Shown in pieces: positions 51,566-61,440 of a DNA stretch of 64,000 nt. Source of the DNA: Bdellovibrio sp. (GTDB taxonomy: Bacteria; Bdellovibrionota; Bacteriovoracia; Bacteriovoracales; Bacteriovoracaceae). Position 1 is the stretch's first letter. The number at the start of each line of letters is the position of its first letter. The DNA lies in contig JACPIU010000033.1 in assembly GCA_016187935.1 (NCBI GenBank), forward strand, positions 1 to 64,000, written 5' to 3'. Both the position numbers and the translations under genes were made by a program. The notes beneath the pieces were generated by a model. It searched no databases. It was not told the origin of the DNA and saw only the letters and a program-made list of their open reading frames with translations.

Positions 51566-54500
51566 ATGATCGAACGAATTATCGAGTGGAGCGTCCACAA
51601 TAAACTGTTGGTCTTTATTTTCACCATAGTTGCCATAATAGCTGCAACCGTGTGTTTGAAAACCATTCCCCTTGATGCCATTCCCGATCTTTCGGATACT
51701 CAGGTTATTATCTATTCTAAGTGGGATCGTTCCCCTGATATTATTGAAGACCAAGTCACTTATCCGATCGTTACGGCACTTTTGGGTGCCCCGAAAATCA
51801 AGGCGGTGAGAGGGTTGTCGGATTTTGGTTATTCGTATGTCTATGTTATTTTCGAAGATGGGACCGATCTCTACTGGGCGCGTTCCCGGGTCGTAGAGTA
51901 CTTAAGTAAAATCTTGCCTAGGCTCCCCTCAGAAGTGAAAACAGAAATCGGGCCGGATGCCACCAGTGTCGGATGGGTTTATCAATATACACTGGTAGAT
52001 GAGAGTCACCAACTGAACCTGGCAGAGTTAAGAAGCATTCAAGACTGGCAACTCAAGTTTCACCTTCAAGCCGTCCCAGGCGTCGCAGAAGTCGCCACTA
52101 TCGGAGGTTTTGTTAAGCAATATCAAGTCAACATTGATCCAAGCAAGCTCTTTCATTATGGGATGAATATTACGCAAGTTGTGAATGCTGTCCGTTCGGG
52201 CAATACGGACACTGGTGGCCGCGTTGTAGAATTTTCGGGAACGGAATACATGGTACGAGGGCGCGGTTATATTAAGAGCAAGGAGGATATTGAGAGCATC
52301 GTTGTTATGACAGATCCTCAGACCGGAGTTCCGATTTTGGTCAAGCATCTTGGGAGAGTTGAACTAGGGCCAGACATGCGAAGGGGCGTGGCAGAATTTA
52401 ATGGGATGGGGGATGCGGTTGGTGGTGTGGCCATCATGCGCCAAGGAGAAAATGCCTTAAATGTAATTAATCGAGTGAAAGAGCGTTTGGAAGAACTAAA
52501 ACCCAGTCTACCGCCTGGTGTGAAGATTGTGCCGGTGTATGATCGTTCTGGTTTGATTGAGGGTGCGATCGACACTCTCAAACATGAGCTTAAAATTGAA
52601 GTCATCATTGTCAGCTTGGTGATTCTACTTTTCCTCTGGCATATTCCGTCGGCAACGGTTCCTATTCTCACCATCCCCATCTCTGTTTTCTTGGCATTCA
52701 TTCCATTGTATTTTACCGGTCTTACCACCAATATCATGTCGCTAGCGGGCGTTGCCATTTCAATCGGTGTGTTGGTCGATGGTGCCATTGTCGAGGTGGA
52801 AAATGCTTACAAAAAACTGGAGGAGTGGAATGCTTCCGGGAGGAAAGGGGATTTTCATTTAATTCGATTGAATGCCTTGAAAGAAGTGGGACCTTCAGTC
52901 TTCTTTTCCATTCTTGTGATTGCCGTGTCTTTTCTTCCCGTGTTCACACTGGTTGATCAAGAAGGAAGACTTTTCAAACCGCTTGCTGTTTCTAAAACAT
53001 TGACGATGATGTTGGCTTCAGTGCTGGCCATTACTCTCGATCCGGCCCTTCGTATGATGTTTACCAGAATGGATTATTTTAATTATCATCCCCATAATAC
53101 AACTCGTTTTGCCGGTTCCATGCTGCAGCCTTTTATCAACTTCTATGAGCGTGTAAGAAAGGGAATTATTTGGCTTGGGAATCAGGTGTTAGTTGGAAGA
53201 TATTATCCCGAAGAAAATCATCCCATCAGTAAAATTTTATTTCGTGTCTACGAACCTGCTGTCCGTTTTGTAGTCAAGCATAGTGGTAAAACTTTGCTGG
53301 TTGCTATTCTTATGATGCTATCAACGATTCCAGTCTATCTGAAACTCGGCTCTGAGTTTATGCCTCCATTGAACGAAGGCGCTTTCCTCTATATGCCGAC
53401 TGCCTTTCCCGGAATGTCGGTAACAGAGGCCAAACGGATTTTACAAGTTCAAGATAAACTCATTAAAGAGTTTGAGGAGGTCGACACTGTTTTTGGTAAA
53501 GCAGGCAGGGCCGAGACACCAACCGATCCGGCACCGTTTTCGATGGTGGAAACCACCGTCGTTCTTAAGCCGTCATCACAATGGCCTCCGGTAAAACGTT
53601 GGTATTCTTCTTGGCCTGAATTCATGCAACCTCTGTTTCATTGGATGACTCCACCGCATCGAACATTCGAGGAACTGCAGAATGATATGAATAGCAAATT
53701 GCGATTTGCCGGTATCCCAAATATTTGGACTATGCCGATCAAAAACAGAATAGATATGCTTTCAACGGGAATCAGGACTCCGATTGGTATTAAAGTTCTC
53801 GGCAAAGATCTTAAGGTGATTCAAAATATTGGTGAGCAGATTGAAGTTGCGCTTCGTCCGCTTGATGGGACGAGAAATGTTTATGCTGAGAGGGCCGCTG
53901 GTGGGTATTATCTCGACTTTGTTCTGAATCGAGATGAACTTGCCCGCTACGGAATTTCAGTGGCCGATGCCCAAATGATCGTCAATACGGCGGTCGGTGG
54001 AGAAAATATCACTTCTACAGTAGAAGGGCGTGAACGTTATCCGGTTAATGTTCGTTATGCGCGTGAATTTCGAGATGATATCAATGCATTAAAGCGCGTG
54101 CTAGTTCCGACTCCCACAGGAGTACAGATTCCCATCACTCAGATCGCGGACATACGTATGGTCGAGGGACCGGCCATGATCAGAAACGAAAATGGTTTGC
54201 TAGCAGGTTATGTGTATGTGGATATGACGGGGCGGGATGTGGGTGGGTATGTTCAAGAAGCAAAAAAAATCGTTGAACAGAAGATCAGGGTTCCGACAGG
54301 GTATAGTCTCGTTTGGAGTGGTCAATATGAAAATATGATTCGGGTGAAGGAACGTTTGAAGATTGTTATCCCTCTGACCATCTTTATCATTGTGCTCCTC
54401 CTTTACATGAATACAAAATCAGGTATGAAAACTGCCATCGTGATGCTTGCCGTGCCCTTTTCCCTGATTGGAAGCATATGGCTTCTCTACTTATTGGGTT

Positions 54501-54922
54501 ACAATATTTCCATCGCGGTTTGGGTAGGGATGATTGCTCTGATGGGTCTTGATGCCGAGACGGGTGTCTTCATGCTTTTGTATCTTGATATCGCCTATGA
54601 GGACCAAGTGCGTGCAGGTAGGATGCGTACCAAAGAAGATCTTGATGAAGCTATCTTACATGGGGCGGTAAAAAGAATTCGCCCGAAGATGATGACTGTT
54701 ATGACCACGTTCATGGGGCTTTTGCCTATTATGTGGGCCACGGGTGCTGGCGGTGATGTTATGCGCAGAATTGCCGCGCCGATGGTGGGGGGACTTGCCA
54801 CTAGCTTCGTTCTTGAGTTGTTGGTCTATCCAGTCATTTTTCATCTATGGAAATGGAAATTTGTGATGAGGGAGGGTGCTGTAATTCCCACTCCTTCTGC
54901 TCATGTGCTCAAGGCCCATTAG
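51566..54922 (+). CDS. cusA: CusA-type copper/silver RND efflux pump (HME4-like)
   Basis: 1118 residues, twelve membrane segments. N-terminus IEWSVHNKLLVFIFTIVAII, DAIPDLSDTQVIIYSKWDRS. Helix-4 motif LAGVAISIGVLVDGAIVEVEN lacks the DFG pattern of divalent pumps, as in CusA. The segment IWTMPIKNRIDMLSTGIRTP is a CusA hallmark, with methionines that line the Cu(I)/Ag(I) path. It is about 70 residues longer than E. coli CusA, with an insert near residues 500-550 (after the first membrane half, FNYHPHNTTRFAGSMLQPFI). Last gene of cusCBA. Confidence 0.93.
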   Translation: MIERIIEWSVHNKLLVFIFTIVAIIAATVCLKTIPLDAIPDLSDTQVIIYSKWDRSPDIIEDQVTYPIVTALLGAPKIKAVRGLSDFGYSYVYVIFEDGTDLYWARSRVVEYLSKILPRLPSEVKTEIGPDATSVGWVYQYTLVDESHQLNLAELRSIQDWQLKFHLQAVPGVAEVATIGGFVKQYQVNIDPSKLFHYGMNITQVVNAVRSGNTDTGGRVVEFSGTEYMVRGRGYIKSKEDIESIVVMTDPQTGVPILVKHLGRVELGPDMRRGVAEFNGMGDAVGGVAIMRQGENALNVINRVKERLEELKPSLPPGVKIVPVYDRSGLIEGAIDTLKHELKIEVIIVSLVILLFLWHIPSATVPILTIPISVFLAFIPLYFTGLTTNIMSLAGVAISIGVLVDGAIVEVENAYKKLEEWNASGRKGDFHLIRLNALKEVGPSVFFSILVIAVSFLPVFTLVDQEGRLFKPLAVSKTLTMMLASVLAITLDPALRMMFTRMDYFNYHPHNTTRFAGSMLQPFINFYERVRKGIIWLGNQVLVGRYYPEENHPISKILFRVYEPAVRFVVKHSGKTLLVAILMMLSTIPVYLKLGSEFMPPLNEGAFLYMPTAFPGMSVTEAKRILQVQDKLIKEFEEVDTVFGKAGRAETPTDPAPFSMVETTVVLKPSSQWPPVKRWYSSWPEFMQPLFHWMTPPHRTFEELQNDMNSKLRFAGIPNIWTMPIKNRIDMLSTGIRTPIGIKVLGKDLKVIQNIGEQIEVALRPLDGTRNVYAERAAGGYYLDFVLNRDELARYGISVADAQMIVNTAVGGENITSTVEGRERYPVNVRYAREFRDDINALKRVLVPTPTGVQIPITQIADIRMVEGPAMIRNENGLLAGYVYVDMTGRDVGGYVQEAKKIVEQKIRVPTGYSLVWSGQYENMIRVKERLKIVIPLTIFIIVLLLYMNTKSGMKTAIVMLAVPFSLIGSIWLLYLLGYNISIAVWVGMIALMGLDAETGVFMLLYLDIAYEDQVRAGRMRTKEDLDEAILHGAVKRIRPKMMTVMTTFMGLLPIMWATGAGGDVMRRIAAPMVGGLATSFVLELLVYPVIFHLWKWKFVMREGAVIPTPSAHVLKAH

Positions 54923-54971
54923 GTCCTTTTTGAGTTCCCTATTTGTCTGAAATTGGTCATAATTACGTATT

Positions 54972-55967
54972 ATGAACAAAAAGATATGTCTGACGGGGAT
55001 CAAACCCACCGGAAATCCCCATTTGGGAAACTATTTAGGTGCCATTCGCCCAGCTATTAAAATGGCGCAATCGGGTGAATATGCAGGTTATTATTTTATC
55101 GCTGATTACCATTCTCTAACCGCCGTTCATAACGGAAAAGAATTAAACCAATATATCTACGATGTGGCGGCGACTTGGATGGCCTTCGGTCTCGATCCCA
55201 ATCAAGTGGTACTTTATCAACAAAGTCATATACCCGAAGTGTTGGAATTGCATTGGATTTTGTCTTGTTTCACTGCCAAGGGGCACATGAATCGCGCCCA
55301 TGCCTATAAGGCCATCGTGCAAGAAAACGAAAATAACGGGCGTGATCCCGATCTTGGTGTGAATATAGGGATTTATACTTATCCTGTACTCATGTCCGCC
55401 GATATTTTACTTCTTCAGTCGGATGTTGTACCCGTTGGGCCCGACCAACTTCAGCATCTGGAAATTGCCCGAGAGATTGCCCAGTCCTTTAATTTTGTCT
55501 ATGGCAACCTTTTAAAACTACCTAAGGCGTTAGAGCAAAATGTCCCACTCATTCCAGGATCCGATGGTCGAAAGATGAGCAAAAGTTATCAAAATACCAT
55601 CCCTCTTTTTGCCAGTGAAAAAGATTTGAGAAAACATATTAATAGAATTAAGACCGATAGTTTGCCTCCCGAGGTACCTAAAAATCCCGATGATTCTTTA
55701 ATTTTCACTTTGTATAAATTTTTTGCCACTCCTGAAGAAGTCGATAATTTAAAAGCATGGTACTTGCGCGGGATAGGTTGGGGAGATGCGAAAGCGCAAC
55801 TATTTGAAGTGATTAATCGAGAGTTACAATTGCCGCGTCAGCGTTATCAAGAATTAATCGCCAATAAACCTGAAATAGATCGAATTTTAAATATGGGTGC
55901 TGAGCAAGTTCGTTCTAAATCCCAAGCATTGTTGAAGAAAATTAAAAAAACAATTGGGGTGATCTAG
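54972..55967 (+). CDS. trpS: Tryptophanyl-tRNA synthetase
   Basis: 331 residues, the usual bacterial length. Class I motifs: TGIKPTGNPHLGNYLGAIRP (HIGH-type, about 8-27) and SDGRKMSKSYQNT (KMSKS, about 198-210). Also DADILLLQ-type segment MSADILLLQSDVVPVGPDQL. It charges tRNA-Trp in the cytoplasm. The next gene starts 3 bp after its stop. Confidence 0.95.
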   Translation: MNKKICLTGIKPTGNPHLGNYLGAIRPAIKMAQSGEYAGYYFIADYHSLTAVHNGKELNQYIYDVAATWMAFGLDPNQVVLYQQSHIPEVLELHWILSCFTAKGHMNRAHAYKAIVQENENNGRDPDLGVNIGIYTYPVLMSADILLLQSDVVPVGPDQLQHLEIAREIAQSFNFVYGNLLKLPKALEQNVPLIPGSDGRKMSKSYQNTIPLFASEKDLRKHINRIKTDSLPPEVPKNPDDSLIFTLYKFFATPEEVDNLKAWYLRGIGWGDAKAQLFEVINRELQLPRQRYQELIANKPEIDRILNMGAEQVRSKSQALLKKIKKTIGVI

Positions 55968-55970
55968 ACA

Positions 55971-56834
55971 ATGGCCCAGCAAAAAAAACGTCTTCCATAT
56001 AATGTCGATGGGCCGTGTTTTGTAGATTCCACTTGTATTGATTGTTCTTCTTGTGACTGGATTGCTCCAGATATTTTTGGTGCCCAAGATGGCACGCATT
56101 ATGTGAAAAAAAATCCTGAGACTGTGCAAGAATTAGAACGGTTTCAAATGAGTTTGCTTTCATGTCCTACCAACTCAATTGGCGATCAGTCCAAGCGACC
56201 AATTCGTAAGGCCTTAGATTCCTTGCCGCATTTGGTGGAAGAGGATGTCTATTTTTGTGGACTAACTTCACACAGAAGTTTCGGGGCCCAAAGTTATTTT
56301 ATTAAGCATCCAGATGGAAATTGGTTGATAGATTCTCCCAAAATGACACCTTACTTGATAGAACGTTTTAAAGAGTTAGGCGGCTTAAAATATATTTTTA
56401 TTAGTCATCAGGATAATGTGGCAGATGCGTTTCATTATGCGGAGATTTTTAAATCCTCAGTTATTATGCATCTAAATGATGCAGGGGCTGGTCTTAAGGT
56501 TGATATTTGCATTAAAAAAGATGTTGCGATTGAGATGGGTGAATTCACAATTATCCCGACTCCCGGACATACTCAAGGTTCTCTCTGCCTATTGTATAAA
56601 GGGAAGTTTCTTTTCACCGGGGATCATCTTTATTTTGAAAATGGTCTGAATGTATTCAGTGAATATTGTTGGTTTGATTTTGAAGAACAAATCTTATCTG
56701 TGGAAAAATTAAAAAAATATACTGAAGTGGAATGGATACTACCAGGACATGGCGGAAAACATAAAATTGAACGCGGAGTTTTTCCCCATGCCATTGATCA
56801 AATGATTGCAACGATAAAAAGTACCTATAAATAA
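55971..56834 (+). CDS. Ferredoxin-domain plus metallo-beta-lactamase-fold protein
   Basis: 287 residues. An N-terminal ferredoxin-like Cys cluster (Cys16, Cys22, Cys25, Cys28 in CFVDSTCIDCSSC, plus LLSCPTNSIG near residue 64) is followed by an MBL fold. The first metal motif is degenerate (FISHQDNVADAFHY in place of HxHxDH), while TPGHTQGS, FTGDHLYF and LPGHGG are kept. Similar fusions occur in plants and bacteria without a firm function. Directly downstream of trpS. Confidence 0.78.
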   Translation: MAQQKKRLPYNVDGPCFVDSTCIDCSSCDWIAPDIFGAQDGTHYVKKNPETVQELERFQMSLLSCPTNSIGDQSKRPIRKALDSLPHLVEEDVYFCGLTSHRSFGAQSYFIKHPDGNWLIDSPKMTPYLIERFKELGGLKYIFISHQDNVADAFHYAEIFKSSVIMHLNDAGAGLKVDICIKKDVAIEMGEFTIIPTPGHTQGSLCLLYKGKFLFTGDHLYFENGLNVFSEYCWFDFEEQILSVEKLKKYTEVEWILPGHGGKHKIERGVFPHAIDQMIATIKSTYK

Positions 56835-56845
56835 GGAAGAATGAT

Positions 56846-57703
56846 ATGGGAAAAGTAGCCTTGCGACCGCTTAGGGATACATCTGTTTTTCGCAAAATGG
56901 CCATGGGTACGTGGGCGGTCGCGAAAGACCCAACAGTGTATGGTCTGCTTGAAATTGACTTAAGTAAAACACTGGCCTTATTAGATGATTATCAGAAAAA
57001 ACATAACGTGAAAATCACTCCTGCCCATCTTGTAGGCAAAGCTGTTGCCTATTGTATGCAACGGCGACCAGAAATAAATGGAATGATCCGTGGGAAAAAA
57101 ATCTATTTGCGCGAACATGTATCACTTTTTTATCAGGTGAACATTCCAGGTGAGGGTGCGGATAAAATCACCAAGGCCACCTTATCTGGCGCAGTTCTGC
57201 ATGAGGCAGAACATTACACTCTGGCTAAAATTGCTGAAGAATTGGCCCGAAAGGCCCAAACCTTACGAGAGGGAAAAGATTTAGAAATCAAACGCAATAT
57301 GGAACTTTTCAGGTTTATCCCTTGGAGACTTACCGGGTTGTATTTAGATTTTGTTAGTTGGCTGATGTATGGACTCAACCTTGATTTATCATTCTTAGGT
57401 GTTCCCAAAGACCCCTTTGGGTCCATAATGATAACCAATATTGGTGGATTAGGTTTAGATATCGCCTTTGCCCCCTTGGTTCCTTACTCCCGAGTCCCGG
57501 TGTTATTGGCGGTTGGGGCCATTACCGAGAAGCCGTGTGTTGTGGATAAGAAAATTGTTATTCGACCTATCTTGCCCATTGGGGCAACATTTGATCACCG
57601 GCTCATTGACGGCATCCATGCCTCTCAAATGGCCCATGATTTTAAAAAATGTTTCAATGAACCGGAGAAATATCTATTCAATAGTGCTCCATCTTTGGAA
57701 TAA
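56846..57703 (+). CDS. Stand-alone 2-oxoacid dehydrogenase E2-type acyltransferase
   Basis: 285 residues. The catalytic domain of dihydrolipoamide acyltransferases: LRPLRDTSVFRKMAMGTWAV at the start, KITPAHLVGKAVAYCMQRRP, and the active site GATFDHRLIDGIHASQMAHD with catalytic His and Asp. No lipoyl or E1-binding domain is present, so it cannot be a standard E2. An insert-like segment (FRFIPWRLTGLYLDFVSWLM) is hydrophobic and may contact membrane. AAGGAAG before ATG. The 3' end overlaps the convergent lipoprotein gene by 26 bp. Confidence 0.82.
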   Translation: MGKVALRPLRDTSVFRKMAMGTWAVAKDPTVYGLLEIDLSKTLALLDDYQKKHNVKITPAHLVGKAVAYCMQRRPEINGMIRGKKIYLREHVSLFYQVNIPGEGADKITKATLSGAVLHEAEHYTLAKIAEELARKAQTLREGKDLEIKRNMELFRFIPWRLTGLYLDFVSWLMYGLNLDLSFLGVPKDPFGSIMITNIGGLGLDIAFAPLVPYSRVPVLLAVGAITEKPCVVDKKIVIRPILPIGATFDHRLIDGIHASQMAHDFKKCFNEPEKYLFNSAPSLE

Positions 57704-60700
57704 AACTATAGTGGATGATCAATTCAAGCGATGTGATATCTGCTGCAACATTTTTCGGAATATCTTTGCGCAGAGAGATTTTAAATTCGGTCAGTCCTCC
57801 CGGTCGAATGTAAATATCTTCCTTTTCCTCCGTATTGTTCACGCTTTTTTGATGTAATAAATTCCTAAATAAGGCAGGGAAGACAGACGATTTTTTGTAT
57901 TGAGAAAGCTTTTGACTTAAAAGATCAAACCGTGCTCCCCAAGTAAAGGGCCCCCCATTTTGGGGATCATCCATTTCAAAATAATATGGGATACCATTTC
58001 GGCGGACATAAAATTTACCAGGATGCTGGATAGTGATATCGAGGTTTCCGTGCTCGGCCTCGGCAGGTAGGTTATTAAGAGATGTTGCCATAGAGCTAAT
58101 TTCAATGTCTAAGATCCGCACATTGTCGTGGAATTCGGGAAAAATGTTACGGGTGAACGTATTAAGGTAGATGACATCACCTTTATTTAAAGTTTCGATT
58201 TCTGCCGCATTAAATCGAATGTGCTTTTGTGTACTTGATTCATGATTATTACCGGAGACAATATTGTCGAAAATCCTTTCATAGAATTCTGCCAATTCAC
58301 CAAAATATCCTGCTTTCAATTCCTTGATTTTGTCAAAATCATCATCTGGACGTTCCTCGTTTTCGATTAACTTGGCAATTTGATTGATCAGTATTACTGG
58401 GTTTGTTTGCAGATTAATGCTTTCCAAGAGACGATAACTAAAGGCCTTACTTGTTGTGTAACGATATTTTTGCAAACGCAAGTAAGAACGTTGTTCTAGG
58501 GCCGAAACAAGTTCCAGTGTTTCAGGTGAAAAATAGGTGGCTTCCTTATGAAATTCCATTTGAAAAGTGGATAGTTGTGCCCACTGTTCCATCCGGTCCA
58601 AATCTAAATTTTGCATTTCGGTTTGGATAATCGAAAGTTTTGAGATTACATTTGCCTTTTTCGCTTGCAATCCCCTAAGAGTGTTAGTGATCTGTCGAAA
58701 GGAAGGATGCATCTCCTCAAGCCTTCGAATTTCTTTTTCCAGTGTACCAACAGGCATCTGTATATCCCGAAATTGAGCAACTTGTTTTTGTAGTTCATCT
58801 AATACAGGAGAATAGAAATCATAAGTTTGTTTTAGCTGTCTCGTTAGTTCACCTGGCTTCATGCTTGTTAATTGATCAAGCGAAAGTTTAGGATGTTTTG
58901 AGTACCAATCATTTCTCGATTCTTTTAAATTTTCGAGTTGGGTGTACGCCGTACTCAATTTCGGAATTGTTTTTAGTCGTGTAAAAAAGCTCTCTTCATC
59001 ATTAGTGAGTGTCAGAACATTTTGAATGGTTGACCCAACAGCGCCAAAAGCAGGTTGACCGGCAGGCATGGCACGTGCAAGCCCGGCGATTCCTAAGAGT
59101 GCTTGGCGTAATTTATTCTTTCTTTCCTCGCTATGGATATGGCGTTCAGCTTCTGATCTTATTTCACTTTCAATTTTGGTGTAAATGTCATTAAAGAATT
59201 TTTCGTGAATGCTTAATTCATCCAAATCCTTTTTTAGAGTGGGGATCAGTTTTAGAATTACAGATTCTTTTTCATACCCTTGAGAAAGTGCTTCATAAAC
59301 TTTTGCAATTGCCAGTGACAGCGCTTCTTTTTTTGCCTCATGATTCTTTGAGATGCGCTTAATCCATTGGGTTAAATATAATGTTTGAAAATAGATCGAA
59401 ATTTCATCTGCGAGAAATTTCTGACTGACTTCAAAGCTAACGCCCGGAATCCAATGAGCATGATGACCAAAGATATCGCGACCATTCTCAATTTGTAAAA
59501 TTCGTTGTTGGACGATAGAGAGGTATCGTTGAAAAGCGATTTCTTCATGAATGGCAAATTTTTCAACGTGCTGATGGGCCTTATCGAGTGTCTTTTGAAT
59601 GGTATGGAATTCATTTAAGGCCATTTCAAAATGACCGTTGGCATAGAGATCGTTGGCATATTGAATTTCTAAACCAAGATGTCGACCGATGAAAGACTCA
59701 CCATCCATTTTTTGTCCAAAATAGATGACACTCTTTGCTTCAGTTTGAGACAAAGTTGGGGCGGCCGCATCGTTTCCCTTGGATGTGGTGGGACAGGGGG
59801 TATTGTCAACGTTCCTATTGTATCGAATAGTTTGATGAACAGCATTGATAGGAGTACCAGGTGCTCCGCCAATATTATCTGCCGCTTTTTGCCCCATGCT
59901 CCCCCGAGTGCCCATGACAAATCGCGAGAGGATATCCTTGTTCAGATTGCTATAGATGTTTCCTGGACGGCCTCCTAGACCTGCTTTTCCTGCCATCTGC
60001 GCATTTGTTCCTGAAGTCGGGCAACTATTGACTCCCTGTGTGGTATAGTGAAAATCGCATATCGATCTCTTCACAATCACACGATTCTCTCCTGGAGAGG
60101 TGGTTTCAAAACACTCTCTAACTTCAATGCTCTGATAAACAACATTTGATGTTCCAGAGATCGGTCCTAAAGATGCTCCGGCAGATCCATTCCGTCCTGG
60201 ACCAGCATCTTGTCCGTTACCACCATTTGAAATGAAACGTCCTGAGGTACTTGTGCTATCTTCTTCTATTGAATCAATAAAGAGGTGAACATCAGTGGCA
60301 TCAATACCATTGCCCCCATCTTGAAGTTCATTGGCCGGAGTTGGATATGATTGGGGAGTAGTATTAAAAGATCCAATGCCATGGAAAATCAATTGTTGAG
60401 CACGAATCGTAAGTGCCGTTGCTGGTATTTTTACCGCTTCGAAAATTTCAACCACACGAGCATTTATAATCAATTCCTTAATATCATCACGATTGTTGAT
60501 CAATTCAAAGAGCTGGGAATGATGTCCTGCTTTGAGTGTGACATATTGACCCTCTATAACTAGTGTTTTGCTACCGTCCTTAATTTCTCGATGGTTGAAT
60601 CGCTCCTGCTTATTTGATTTCTTTTCGACAATTTGCAGATAACGGATACTCTCCTGATTTGGAATTGGACCTTTTTGTAGCAAACGATCAGATTCAAGCG

Positions 60701-60845
60701 TAAACAGAGAGGGTGTCAACTGTGGATCACTGAGATTTCCCTTATGATTGTCAGACTCTACAACAGTCGGGGAAGTCTTATCTCCACATGATGACAAGAA
60801 AATACAGATAATGAATAAGAAGATAAGATGTATCAATTTTTGCAT
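57678..60845 (-). CDS. Large lipoprotein with Gly-rich collagen-like segment and coiled coils
   Basis: 1055 residues from ATG 60845 with GGAGGAACG upstream; earlier in-frame starts would run into rlmH. Lipobox LSSC (about 16-19). Residues about 150-340 hold a Gly/Asn-rich segment (GRFISNGGNGQDAGPGRNGS, GKAGLGGRPGNIY, GTRGSMGQKAADNIGGAPGT) containing several cysteines. The rest is long helices (coiled coils about 400-800) and a beta-rich C-terminus. No enzymatic motif. Likely a surface or periplasmic structural protein. Confidence 0.7.
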   Translation of the reverse strand: MQKLIHLIFLFIICIFLSSCGDKTSPTVVESDNHKGNLSDPQLTPSLFTLESDRLLQKGPIPNQESIRYLQIVEKKSNKQERFNHREIKDGSKTLVIEGQYVTLKAGHHSQLFELINNRDDIKELIINARVVEIFEAVKIPATALTIRAQQLIFHGIGSFNTTPQSYPTPANELQDGGNGIDATDVHLFIDSIEEDSTSTSGRFISNGGNGQDAGPGRNGSAGASLGPISGTSNVVYQSIEVRECFETTSPGENRVIVKRSICDFHYTTQGVNSCPTSGTNAQMAGKAGLGGRPGNIYSNLNKDILSRFVMGTRGSMGQKAADNIGGAPGTPINAVHQTIRYNRNVDNTPCPTTSKGNDAAAPTLSQTEAKSVIYFGQKMDGESFIGRHLGLEIQYANDLYANGHFEMALNEFHTIQKTLDKAHQHVEKFAIHEEIAFQRYLSIVQQRILQIENGRDIFGHHAHWIPGVSFEVSQKFLADEISIYFQTLYLTQWIKRISKNHEAKKEALSLAIAKVYEALSQGYEKESVILKLIPTLKKDLDELSIHEKFFNDIYTKIESEIRSEAERHIHSEERKNKLRQALLGIAGLARAMPAGQPAFGAVGSTIQNVLTLTNDEESFFTRLKTIPKLSTAYTQLENLKESRNDWYSKHPKLSLDQLTSMKPGELTRQLKQTYDFYSPVLDELQKQVAQFRDIQMPVGTLEKEIRRLEEMHPSFRQITNTLRGLQAKKANVISKLSIIQTEMQNLDLDRMEQWAQLSTFQMEFHKEATYFSPETLELVSALEQRSYLRLQKYRYTTSKAFSYRLLESINLQTNPVILINQIAKLIENEERPDDDFDKIKELKAGYFGELAEFYERIFDNIVSGNNHESSTQKHIRFNAAEIETLNKGDVIYLNTFTRNIFPEFHDNVRILDIEISSMATSLNNLPAEAEHGNLDITIQHPGKFYVRRNGIPYYFEMDDPQNGGPFTWGARFDLLSQKLSQYKKSSVFPALFRNLLHQKSVNNTEEKEDIYIRPGGLTEFKISLRKDIPKNVAADITSLELIIHYSFIPKMEHY

Positions 60846-60960
60846 ATCGTTCCTCCGAATATTTATTCGTGAGATAGCATGCAGATTGATTCCAATCAAA
60901 AAATGGCAAGGTGACGATCTGGGATGTTTTACAAATGAAACGGAACTGGAAGTAATTCTT

Positions 60961-61425
60961 TCATTTGTGGTAAGGATGTCCGGTCCAAATACATTGGGAA
61001 CGATATAATTGCTCAATAAATAAAAGTCTTGCTAAGCGATGAGGGTAGGTAAGTGGCGACAAGGAAATACTTTCTTTGCTCGTCTTAATGATTGCCTCGG
61101 CGTGTCCGCTGGCACCTCCCAAGACAAAACAAGCAGCGCCACTTCCTTCTAGAATTGATGCCATTTTCTCGGCAAATTTTTCTGATGACATCGGTAAGCT
61201 ACCCCATTCGGCCAGTAGATAGAGAGGGACATTGTCGATTTTGCCAAATAGCTTGTTCACAAGGGTGAGAATTTCCTTAGCTTCGGAAATTATATTCTCT
61301 CCATGGGCCTTTACTTCGTGAACCTTGAAGTGGAATTTAGTTATCCGTTTTCGATAATCATTTTCAACCTTAAGGAGTTCGCTCTCATTTAGCTTTCCGA
61401 CAATGATAAGGTGAAGATCTTTCAT
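60961..61425 (-). CDS. rlmH: 23S rRNA m3-pseudouridine-1915 methyltransferase
   Basis: 154 residues, normal length. SPOUT fold with VPLYLLAEWGSLPMSSEKFA, the knot GAACFVLGGASGHAEAII and the C-terminal LARLLFIEQLYRSQCIWTGH, ending in HPYHK, the RlmH signature. It methylates pseudouridine 1915 in helix 69. Downstream of rsfS with 15 bp between, in the obgE-rsfS-rlmH operon. Confidence 0.94.
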   Translation of the reverse strand: MKDLHLIIVGKLNESELLKVENDYRKRITKFHFKVHEVKAHGENIISEAKEILTLVNKLFGKIDNVPLYLLAEWGSLPMSSEKFAEKMASILEGSGAACFVLGGASGHAEAIIKTSKESISLSPLTYPHRLARLLFIEQLYRSQCIWTGHPYHK

Positions 61426-61440
61426 GAGAATGGAGTAAAA

